This document shows, piece after piece, positions 51,009 to 62,900 of a stretch of 64,000 nt of DNA (position 1 is the stretch's first letter; the number at the start of each line of letters is the position of its first letter). Origin of the DNA: Rotaria socialis (lineage: Eukaryota > Rotifera > Eurotatoria > Philodinida > Philodinidae); NCBI GenBank assembly GCA_905331475.1, contig CAJNYU010000067.1, positions 40,527-104,526 of the forward strand. The letters are read 5' to 3'. Both the position numbers and the translations under genes were made by a program. Under the pieces are notes generated by a model, which worked only from the letters and a program-made list of their open reading frames with translations, had not been told where the DNA came from and searched no databases.

Positions 51009-52203
51009 ATATATATACGTGTGTTATATATGAAGTTGCTACACTCTGAATATATGAAGAAGCAAATAAGCATCATTGCCGAGGATGACTGTAAGCTACT
51101 CCACCTCTATCCAATTTGTCATTACGCTATAAACCAAACAGAGTCGTATATTTATCGTTACATACGCGTGTATGTTTTTCTTCGCTTAACTTTTTGTTTT
51201 TGGCGTCAAAAATAGAAAACGCGAACACACTGTTTTTTATGAACAAATGAAGAAATGTTTATTTGTTTTGGTAGACAAACTTTTTTGTGAATAGAAAGAT
51301 GCAGTGTAATTGTGTTTATATTTGATTAGTTTTAGTTTGTGATAAAATATTGAATTTGTTGGCAACATTTACAAGAATTTTTACTTTGATACTGATATTC
51401 GAAAATAATGTATACATATATATTACCCATCAGCTTACGTTTTATTTGACCACTTCTCTATTGAGGACTTGTTTTAAACATCTAAAGGTTAAGTCTTATT
51501 TCAGTAATGAACTTTATTCGATATTTTTCGAAGAAACACATATGTACGATTTCCTAATAATCACACACTTCTAATGATAATAGTAAGATAACTTCCACGA
51601 GCTGTGAAACACTATTGCAGATATTCTAGTTATTTTGCTACAGTGTTTTGTGGACAGAGCAATCCTAGGCGTATTTATTTCAAAAACAAACGTTTTTTCA
51701 AGCATTTTGTATAGACAATAATTCCTCGGAGCACGTCATTTATACCTTGGAAAATACGGACTTCAACCCAAGCAGAAATGAGGTACTCCATACACTCCCA
51801 TATTCTCTAGATATTTGTACTTGGTTCTCACGAAGGGGATAAAACCAGATTCCAGGATTGCCATTGTATTTACTGGGTTGCTACCGTATCTCGGATATGA
51901 GATTATCATGAAAATACAAACGATCAGAAAGTAAAAATGAGTATTAACGAATCCATCTTCTTTCTCGGATAAAAAGAATGAGGCTAAAAATATTGAGTAC
52001 CACAATTCGAAGTTCAGTTATCCCGTTCTGTCAGTCATTCTTCATACAGCATCACTGAACTTGTCTTCAATCGAAGCTCTCCTAGAAAATATTTAAGTGA
52101 CTCTTCGTGAAAGCCTGATAAGTCTCCACTTCGATTACAAATTAATACACGCACCAAATAAAGTGAAGTGCGTGCGTGTGAAAGAGGCTGCAAATGAGGC
52201 TTT

Positions 52204-52236
52204 GGGTGCAAATATGAACACCCACGCCCCACACCC
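52204..52236. repeat. Telomere-like inverted pair C
   Basis: GGGTG, ten bases, then CACCCACGCCCCACACCC. Its C-rich arm shares CACCCACGCCC with pair B. Confidence 0.4.
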
Positions 52237-52580
52237 TACTGAAATTAAAAGGGTTCAGTGAAGAGTGTAAAATTTTAAAAGGTTCTCCCCACAGGAACTT
52301 GCGAAGAACCTTTTTCTAGAGTTCATGTTCGATTACTCTGCCCAATGCTCTTCCTACATGATAACATTTCGACACGTATCTAAACATAATTTTATCTCAA
52401 CTACTAATTTGAGAAACATCTGAGATAAGAGTTTATTGACGGGGTTACCCAAGTTTGATATTTTATCTTATGCAGCTCTTCTTTTTTAAATGAATATTCA
52501 ATGTCAATACTGATACAATGGAGAATAACGAAAAACAGTATATAAACAGGCCTCTGTATGAGAGATGTATTCATATTTTA

Positions 52581-52645
52581 GGGTGGGTGTGTGGGTGGTG
52601 GTGTGTAAGTAGATTCCAGAACAATCACACTCCACGCCCACACTC
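52581..52645. repeat. Telomere-like inverted pair D
   Basis: A G/T-rich run (GGGTGGGTGTGTGGGTGG and more) at 52581-52606 is followed 20 bases later by CACTCCACGCCCACACTC. Longest of the four pairs after B. Confidence 0.4.
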
Positions 52646-53902
52646 TTTTCGGTCCTCAACATTTATCAAGTTTTCATCTCGAATAAATGAGAATGTGGTT
52701 TTGAATCGAATAGCACAGATATTTCTTGAAAAACTCGAAAAAAAGTTTTTCGTCCTTTTAAAATTCCAGAAAAAGGGTAAGATTACTTAAAAAACATTTT
52801 CGATCATAAGGAAATACTTCCTTTTTAAGCTACTTAATTTTATAGAAAAAGTTAGTATAGGCTATGTCTTTACTGGAGTGACACATCAGTGAAATATTGG
52901 AACTACAAATACAAATAGATGTATGTCTTTTACCAAAGAAAATATCGTTGAAGCAAAAATGACTAGTTGTATGTTTTATTAGGGCATATATGCATAGACC
53001 TCAAATCTTTTGCTTCTGTCTCAGATATAAAAATTTCGCTGCTCTTTGACTTTTGAGCATTCTTCTACATCTGTCTTCGATCGTGTGATCTGCCCACTGG
53101 TTTGTTTATCGTGTAAGTATTTGAGCTAGGATGATGCATATAATAAATATCACGTTAAAGCGATAACTTCGATTACGAAAATCTTTGTTTCGTAAACAAT
53201 TTAGGCAACGTAAAAAGAGAAACAATAATGACAAAAGTTATATTTTTCACATTCTTTGCTTTTCCCACTAGTTATTTCAGTTCAAAAAAGAGATTGATTT
53301 TGTTGTACTCAGCGTTTCAATTCCTGTGATAGAATTGTCAGATAATCAGTATTTGTTTTTGTGCCACAAACATTGGCATTGAGTTGAATAATAATTTGAA
53401 ATAGAGGGAGAATTTCTTAGTAACAGTGATGTTATCAAAAACCATCCGAGTTATAACTATCAATTGTAGTTGCAATCCCAACTACCATTGATGATGATAT
53501 TATTAAGAACACAACCAGACATGGGCAACTGCTAATGAGAAGCTCTTCGAATCCCATACAATCTTAAAGGAGTGAGGAATCAGTTTTAAGGGGTTTATAT
53601 GAAATCCTAATGAAACTTGAGAGGGTGCTGTGGAACCCCACGATAATTTATGAGTATTCAAGAAACTCGGACACCTTAGATCTTCGCATGATTTTATGGA
53701 ATGCAATTACTAATCAAATTTGCTGTTTCCTGTTGTAGACATAGCTTGTTCAATTTGAGGACTGAACATAATGTTTGTTGAAGTTAAATTGAAATGATAT
53801 ATTAACTTTTACATTTAGATAAAAGGAAAACAAAAACAAAAGCAGATCGATAAATAGACCCCAAGTCTGACAACACAACCAATATTGTATTTCACATAGT
53901 TG

Positions 53903-53915
53903 TTAACTCTTCTAG
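53903..53915 (+). promoter_or_regulatory. Candidate splice acceptor before the SecA-like gene
   Basis: TAACTCTTCTAG ends 25 bp before the ATG and resembles the acceptors used by host genes in this window. It could take a spliced leader or end a 5' UTR intron. Chance occurrence is possible in AT-rich DNA. Confidence 0.35.
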
Positions 53916-53940
53916 CAAAAACAATATAACAAGATAAGTG

Positions 53941-56900
53941 ATGTTTTCAAATTTTTTACTAACAAACATTGATGATAAGGATAGTGCTAAAGAACTGCAA
54001 CGAAATCAGCAAACAATTGTAGACGAGCTACGCAAACAATGTAAAAGCTTTAATAAAGAACGAATAATTAGTCAGCTTAATAATGGCTATCAAATAGATA
54101 GAGCATTTCATTTACATGTACCAAACGAGATAAAACATATTGCACGTAAACATGGTCTACCAGAAGTAAAATGGGATCAAATCTATCAAAATTTAGTAGC
54201 TGAAAATATTGATGATCATACTAAAATATTACTTGCTCAAACAATAAAATATTCTATTAAAAATAACACTGCTAGTGTGAAACCTAAAGAACTTCTGGAA
54301 GTCTTAAGGAAAAATAATGATGCTCTGGTTAAGTCTGAGTTTGTTTGGGCATTGAGCTATCAACTTAGCAACTCTTTTGCTAAAGATTCTAAAGAGATAA
54401 TAAACGAAAATTTTATCGACGAAATCAATAGTATTATTGAAGGATCAGAAAATAAACTCAATCGAAATTCTGTAATATTTTTAAATGATCAACTTCAAAG
54501 ATATTTCTACGGAAATCATTTAGACTATCGAGAAAGTTCTCATGTACGAATAAAGACATCAGTTAATTATTCGAAGAAAATGCCTCAAAAATTTGTGACG
54601 AAAAATCAACAAACAACTAAAATTAAATATAAAAGTACTCAATCAGAAGAATCAGCTGATAAATTAAATTCAGTGAATGTTTTTAAGAATTTAAATAAGA
54701 AAATTAAAATGAACTCTAACACAGAGAGTCTTCCAACTATACCTGATAAGGATGGAAGTGATACATCAATTTTTCGAGATACCTATGACGAAGTTGTGCA
54801 TCTTTATAACAGAATAAAAAGTGGAAAAACATTGAAGAGAAAGGATAAAGACGAATATTTACCATCTAAGTTTATAGGACCTGGGAAAAAATGGTGTAGC
54901 GAAAAAATCGCAGACACAGGAATAATGGTGGCCAACCCGGTAGTTACGGGTATATGGTTGGGTATAATGAGTATAAAAAAATCCGTTGAATCACCTACTG
55001 TCAGCACTCTAAGATCGTATGGAAAGTGTATAAATAGAATCATGGAGCCACTATTTGTAGATAAAATGATTGCTGCTATATTTCTTGAAATTTCAAAAAA
55101 AAAGATATTACACGAAAATGCGATAAAACTACTAATGGATTGTATAGATACTCTCGATCAAGTAGAAGAAAAAGTTTTAGGTGGAGCTACTAAAAAAACA
55201 GAGGCTGCTAAAACTATTGCATTATATAATCAGAGCAGAAACGATACAAAAATTATCGATTTTCTCAGAAGACCGCTAAAAATGTATGTAAACGATCCAG
55301 ATATTGCTGCAAATGTCGCACGTAAAATCGATGTAGAACGCATCAAAGATTCTAAAGAATTAGAGAACATTCTCTCATATGAAGTTAATCAAATCAGACT
55401 CGCAGCAATTTCAACTATTTATAATTGTGCTATCAGAAATAGTGCAATCTTAAACGAAGAACGATTGAAAAAAATTGAAACATGTCTAACAGATAATGAT
55501 ATTGAATTCAATCAATTTGTAATCAGAATATTGGGAACTCTAGGAGATAGTAATATTATCAATTATAAAAGTCTTTTTGAAAATTGTTTGGCAAACCTAG
55601 AAAGACATGTCAATATTGATGATTCAATAAACTACATACATCAACAGAGTAAGGACGTGAACAGGTGTAACGAGTTATTTAATGAAGACGTTATCTTAAC
55701 GATAAGTGACTTAGTTAGGAAAACTACTTTGAACGAAGAGACGAAAATAATTTGCTGTGCTATTATTAACAATTATCTTGAATATAGTTATAGTAAAGGT
55801 TTGAATGAAGCTCAATTAGAAAATTATGTTGATCTCATAAATGATCCGCATTATAGCAGTGATTTAAAACTTGAAGCATTAAGATCCATTGTCTTGACTG
55901 TCGAGAAAAAACAAAAATTGTCCGATTTTCTTATCGAAGCTCTGATCAATAATATTAATCAAATCGATGATAAATTTGACAATTTTATTATTGTCACACT
56001 GGGAATCGTCTCTGAAAAACAGATAATAACAAAGATTGATAAACTGTCAATTAAATTATTAGATGACTGGGTTATAGTTGGAGAAGGAACTGATATTACT
56101 TTTGAGAAAAGTTCAAAAGATACCTCTGATTGTCAATCGATTTCATCCATAGTAGCTCAGATCTTTGTCAAGTCTTTGCAAAACAATGTAAAAATCGCCG
56201 AGGAAAGTCTTGAATATCTCGCTAAGGCACTTAATAGTAATGATAAACAAACACGCATTTTATCAGCAAAATCTCTATATTTGACTTTAAAGACTCATCG
56301 TATTAAAAACAATGTTTTACTTGAATTAAGAGAACATGTAGAAGATAGAATACCTGATGTTTCTGTCTACTCAATCGTTGTATATGCCAATAGTTTAGCG
56401 AAATTGTCAAAATTACAACAGCCAATTATAAGGAGTCTTATTGAATTTTTACCAACAATTTATGTATTCGAAGATTTACAGCTAGGCGAAGAAAGTTTTG
56501 CTGATGAAGTCAATCAGAATATTTTATATGTTTTGTTGAATGATGATAAAATTGAAAAATTTAAAGATAATGTATTTCAAATTTTTGACCATATTTTATT
56601 GTTTGAAAATCATCAGCAAGCAGACGTAATCGACATACTTCGTCGTTATTCAGCGGCTAGACATCCTATACCAGAGAGTACAATTTTTGCATTAGAGAAT
56701 GTAGTTGATATACCAGAATTTTCTAATAAAGTTTTAGAAGTATTTGAAAACATGATTAAAAACAAACAAATCGTCAGTGATAAAATTCTTCATATTTTTG
56801 TCGATACACTTTATCTAACTGACAATGAACAACTAAGAGAGAAATCTTTTCAATTACTCGATACAGCTAATGATAATCAAGATATATCGGATGAAATATT

Positions 56901-59900
56901 TGATATATTAGAATTGGAAAGGGCTGCTCTTAATATTAATTCACGTTATTGGGATAGTTATTATGCTATTGCTTATTTACTAACAAAAACAAAAGAAGGT
57001 AAAAAACTAACAATTAATGGATTTATAGAAATAAATAAACAAATCGATGGGTTGTTTTTACCTGTTGAAAAAATCTTGAAAGTTTTACATAATGTTTCAA
57101 TTAATGGACAAATAATACCTAATGAGTTAGTTGATAAACTTGTAAAAAAATTTGATCCCGCACAAAAACAGTATTACTTGCTTCAAATTTTTGAAAGTTT
57201 AGTTAAAAACAATCAAAATATTCCAAGTGAACTCTCATTGAAATTGGAGAAAGCGTTGGAATATAAACATATGTATGATCAGGTACTTTTCATTTTTGTT
57301 CTTCAAGGACAAAAAGGAGAAAACTTATCATCAAACATCATTTCAAAAATTTTAGATAAATTTTCAGGTCTAGATAATTCATTGATCATGCAGCAATACT
57401 TATCTGTTATTTGTTCAGTAATTAAAAAAGTAGACTGCTTTGAATATGATTCTAAAAATTCTTCTTCTTCAAAAACACATTCTCAAGTGTTCGACATTAG
57501 TTTCATCGATCGTGTTCAATCAGCTTTAATTCATGCTCTTGAAACAGGCAATCAAGACGTTATTTGTAAAAGTATCAGTGGATTTATCGAACTTGCTTCA
57601 CTCGGTACAGTTAAATTACAAGTTAAAAGCATAGAGGTTCTGTTAAGTCTAGTAGCAAAGACCATTTGTGATAAAAGTATGAAAGAGGAAATTAACAAAA
57701 TATTAGATAGTTCTAAACTAGAACAGAATCAAAAATGTACACTTGAACTCTGTAATCTTAAGTATGACTCGAACGATCAATTCCTAGATATTTTAGCTAC
57801 GTTTGATAAACCTAAATTACTAGAACAAAATTTTGATCAAATAAATTCTATAATTGAAAATTGTCCAAAGTTGAATAGCAAGGCATTGAACATTCTAATG
57901 GAGTGTTCGAATAAGAAAGATATTCCAGACAAATTGTTAAATAGTATTGGTGTCTTATTGGCTAGTACTAATTCGAAAACGATCAATTCATTATGTTGTC
58001 GATTAATACATGAAATGACTGAAGCTGGAAGAAAACTGACGGATGATATTATATCACTTATTTTTGTTCAAGATAAAAACGAAAGACCATTAGAAATCTT
58101 GAAAAGAATTTCTAAAAATCAAACTATTTCACAGGAATTGAAAGATAAAATAGCACTTTTCTCCAAAATAGATCCAACAATGAGTATTGATATCACGATT
58201 CTTGATGAATTTTTAAATAGTATACGACAAGAATTACAGAGAAATCACACACTTTCTCATCTATCAATTGAAAAACTACTTTTAATTCCAATTCCGACGA
58301 ATCATATAGAAGAAAATAGCTTCAATATAGACGTCGAACAAAAATTACTCGATATCTTTGCTGAAATATTAATAGAAAATCCTGATTATTCTTTAAATCA
58401 ATCGATTGTTGACAGGCTAGAAATGGCTCTTTTATCCAAAAAGATCGATAAAAATATTCTAGATGCATATAAGGAAGTTATCAAACGTACACAATGTCAG
58501 ACAAATAACTTTTCTCGTGTATTCGACGTTTTCATAGATATTTTAGATGAGAACGGCAGCTATTTTAAGTATCATTTCGACATACTTGTATGTCTTGCTT
58601 TGGCATCTGAAGCTAGAACAATTTCAACATTAGAACCTTTCGAAATTAATCTTTTCAGTGATGAAGATATAATTCGTAGCTGGTCATTTCGAGGATTAAG
58701 AGCAGCTTATGAAAGAGAATATCAATCTTTAGACTTTCAAGAATGGTGTGATAATATTATTGATAAACTGGAAGAAAAAACTAAATCCGAAGTTCACTTT
58801 GATTTAGACTTATTCGAAACTATAACTTCAGTGAAATATATCGACTTTGAGAAAATTCGTGATAAGCCACAAGAGCAGTGGAATAGAGAACTGTTAATAT
58901 TCGATTTAATAGAGAGACTCGAAATAAGTGAAGCAGAGCGTTTCCTTTTTTATAAAACTTGGCTTGAAATTGAAGAACTTGAAAAATTTCAGAATGGCAA
59001 AAGTAACATATTATTGAAATTATTACATCGTATCCTATTGAATAATACGATGTCGTTTCATAAATTTTATGGTGTAACAAAAATTTTAAATAGAATTGAC
59101 TTTGCAAGTGCACATAAGATCTTATCGTATAGTAAGAATCCTTGCTTCGATTTGCAGAAACGGTATCTGGCAAAGTTGCTCGATCAACTCTTATCGGAAA
59201 AAGAAAATATCAATAGTAAATATATTGATGATCTAGCAGTGAATATGATGTCTAAATTTGACTTGAACATTAGTCATCAACTTTTAAATGCTTTAGAAAA
59301 TATCGACAGTTTAAGAGAATTTGAAAATGTTTTGAATTTTGCTCAAGAAAACAATATCGAAATATCTGATATCTATGTTAAAGAGACAACAATTTCAGTT
59401 TTGAAAAGATCTTTAGAAATAAAATTTTTAGGTAAGAAAATAGTTAAAACTGATCGTTTGAAATTAGCTCTGAACATTGATAATTTATTAGATAAAAATT
59501 GGACTTTTGAACAATTAAATAAAATTTTTAGTAAACTTAAAACCTCTGATAACGTAGAGAAAAGAGTAAAAGAAGAGAAATTTCTGCATGTTTTAGAAAT
59601 ATTATCGCAATATAAAATTTCTCCTACGCCAGAAAATCAAGAAAAAATTTTATTAGCTCTAGACAAACCACCTGAGAAATGGTTGCAACAAGTCAATAGA
59701 CTTGCAATTGAAAGTAATTTTTCCGAAATAGGTGAAATAAGAAGTGCAGTAGGATTAATAGAAGAATTAGGAAATATCAATTCTAATAATGAAGATTTGA
59801 AAAATTTCATGGGGATAAATTTACTGGAGGTCGTAGAAAGAATCAAACGTTCTGATTTAATTTCTCAAGTATTAGACAATACTATCAGAGATCAGTCAAT

Positions 59901-62900
59901 TTATATCACTCAATGGACAGAAAAACAAATACGACGGTGGGCAGATATAGTAAAAGAGAATGTCGATTGCTGGACTAAGATAAATGATTTCACTATTGAA
60001 GCTCTAGCAGTTATAAAACAAGCGAATTTATTGCATACTGAATTTAATCTAACCGATGCTCAAATTTTAAGTTGTTTAATTGCTTTAAATGCAAATGTTG
60101 ATAAAGGAAGATTATTACAAATAGGAACTGGTGAAGGTAAATCAACGATTGTAAGTGTATTAGCAGTAATTCATGCTTTAAAAGGCAAGAAAGTAGATAT
60201 CATTACGAGTTCACCAGTACTCGCAGAAAGAGATGCGAAAGAAAAAGCAAAATTCTATAATATGTTCGACCTTCAATGTAGTGATAACAACGATAAGTCA
60301 ATTTATTTGGCAGGTCCTAAAAAATGTTACTGGAAAGATATTGTGTATGGTGAAGCAACACAATTTCAATTCGATATATTGAGAACAGAGTATGCACAAC
60401 TAAATACTCTAGATGATCGAAAATGTGAAGTAGCTATAGTTGACGAAGTAGATAGTATGTTAATTGATGACAGTTCGAAAATTGCTAGACTCGCAACTAG
60501 TATGGCTGGTATGGACCAATTACACATAATATATCATGTTTTATGGAATCGAATTGTTTATCTGCAAGATAAAATTATTGAGATCAATGATAAAATGTAT
60601 TTGTTATATGGAAAAGTCGGATTTGAAGAAGGGAAGATGATTCTAGAATATGCAGATGAAAAAGGAAATATTATTAAAATCTCTGATCTGAGAACGTATC
60701 TAGCATCTACATCCGATATAAGTCATATGGGACAATCTATTCCAGAAAACGAGGAACTTGATGTATTTATAAAGAAAATTTTAGATATTTATGTCAGAGA
60801 GTTAATTAAAACTAGTATTAAAATACCAAAAAATTTTGTCGATTTTGTTGATACACAAATACCTAAATGGATAGATAATGCTATTGTTGCCTTAAATTAT
60901 CAGGAAAAAGTACATTATGTTGTACAAGAAGATTTGATCAAACCAGTAGATTATTATAGTACAGGAATTGTGCAAAGTTCTACAAATTGGAGCGATGGTT
61001 TGCATCAATTTCTGCAGATAAAACATAATCTTAAAATGACATCGGAGACTTTTACAACAAATTTTCTATCGAATAGAGGATATTTCACGAGATACGGTTC
61101 GAATTTGTTCGGTCTCACTGGAACACTCGGCTCGGAAAAAACAAAACAAGTCTTAGTCGATGCATATAAAGTTGATCTTGTTATAATTCCTAATTTACGT
61201 CGAAAACAATATATTTCATTGCCTGATATGGTAGCCATGAATGAAACTGAGTGGCTTGAAGAAGTTTGCTGTTCTGCAATGAATGAATCGAGCAAAGAAA
61301 GAGGAATTCTTATTATATGTGAGACCATCGAACGTAGCATATTAATAGCAGAAAAACTCAAAGGAGAATATCGTTCGAGTGGAATAAAACTCTATACAAT
61401 GAACAATATGAATCAAGAGAAAAACGTAGAAGCAGTATATCCTGGTGAGATTATTATCGCTACTAACCTTGCAGGACGAGGTATCGATATAAAAACTGAT
61501 CAAATTGAGAAAAATGGTGGTCTTCATGTTATTGTAACGTTTATGCCGTCGAATAAACGTGTTGAAGAACAAGCATTCGGTAGAACTGCACGGCAAGGTA
61601 AACGAGGCACTGGTCAGAGAATTTTAAATGCTGCTAGTTTAACACATAATAAAGATTTTGATACGCAAAAAATTACACAGTTAAGAGATAGAATTGAAGC
61701 AGAAATGTTAAGCAATTTTGAAGACTATGAATTTAAAGTAATTACTTTAAAAGATGAACTCTTCGCCAAATTTTGTTCTTTATTAAATAAAATACGACAA
61801 GACATTAGAAAAAAAATGAGGTTATTTTCTACTATAAAAAATGAAGTTAAAAGTGTATTTACAAATGTTGCTCCTTCTGTATATGAATCGAATGTACTTC
61901 TTAGTATTGAAGAACAATGGGCAATGTTTTTACGTAAAATTGATGATCAAAAATCTTCTATCGACATTGAAAAAGTTCATAAAGAATATGCAGAATTTCG
62001 TGAAAGAATCATTAAAGATTATTCTGATAATTGTGTTATTAAAAATCCATACTATCATATCGTTATTGGTAATGATTTAGTTATTAATGATTCATCGTTA
62101 ATTAGTAAATATAAAGAAGCAATGAAACATTTCAATCGAGCTATAGAACTTGATCCAGATCATAGTGCAGCTGCTTTTGCTGGAACAGGATGGTTATTAT
62201 TAAAAGGCAAGAAAAGACTCATTTTCTCAGATCAACTAGATTTAGATTATAAAGAATCAGCTGTCCGAGCATTTAACAGAGCACTTGAAATCTTGAGTGA
62301 AGAAATGGCTGTACTAACATCTATACAAACACTTCTACAGCACAGATGTCCCAATATGAATACTGCTCTATCTAAACAATTAATCCAGAAAATCAATATT
62401 TTAGGTACTTATTGTAATAGTCTAGAAAATGTTGTAGCTGTTGTTAGAAAGTCTCAAAGGTTAATTCAAATAAAAGAAATAATCGATTACCCACGTAGAT
62501 CAGTATATACCAATGAAACAGAAGTAGCAAGAAGGATCATATCATACGATAGAATAGAGAAAGAACGAGGCGAATTGTGTGGTATCCGTTTGATATCACA
62601 TGATCATGTAGATAATGATATTATGGATGCTATTCAAAATCGTAAAGAAATTGCTCTCATTAAAGACGACGAAAACCAATTTACTGTTCTTTATAAGAAA
62701 AAAAAAGAAAAAAGTAGCTTAGGTTCATGGAAGATAGAAAATTACGAGCTAAGGTATTATCTTTTATCTTTGAATTATAATCGAACAATCCTTGATAGAA
62801 AGGAATGTTCAAAAATATACGTTATCATTTATGAAAACGTTACAATAAATAATGGCTACATTCGGAGTGATTTTTCCGTATTTCTCAAAGATTTAACGAA

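Larger units (their letters stand above)
51009..53913. other. Gene-poor stretch before the giant gene
   Basis: No supported gene. Minus-strand open frames at 51763-52005, 52035-52232 and 53503-53706 lack recognisable motifs. Two telomere-like inverted pairs lie at 52204-52236 and 52581-52645. Confidence 0.4.

Noticed and set aside
51763-52232. Two minus-strand open frames that could be exons of a membrane protein
   Set aside because: There is no coherent splice, and the second frame spans a telomere-like C-rich tract.
53540-53570. TTCGAATCCC, like a tRNA B-box
   Set aside because: There is no matching A-box or cloverleaf upstream.
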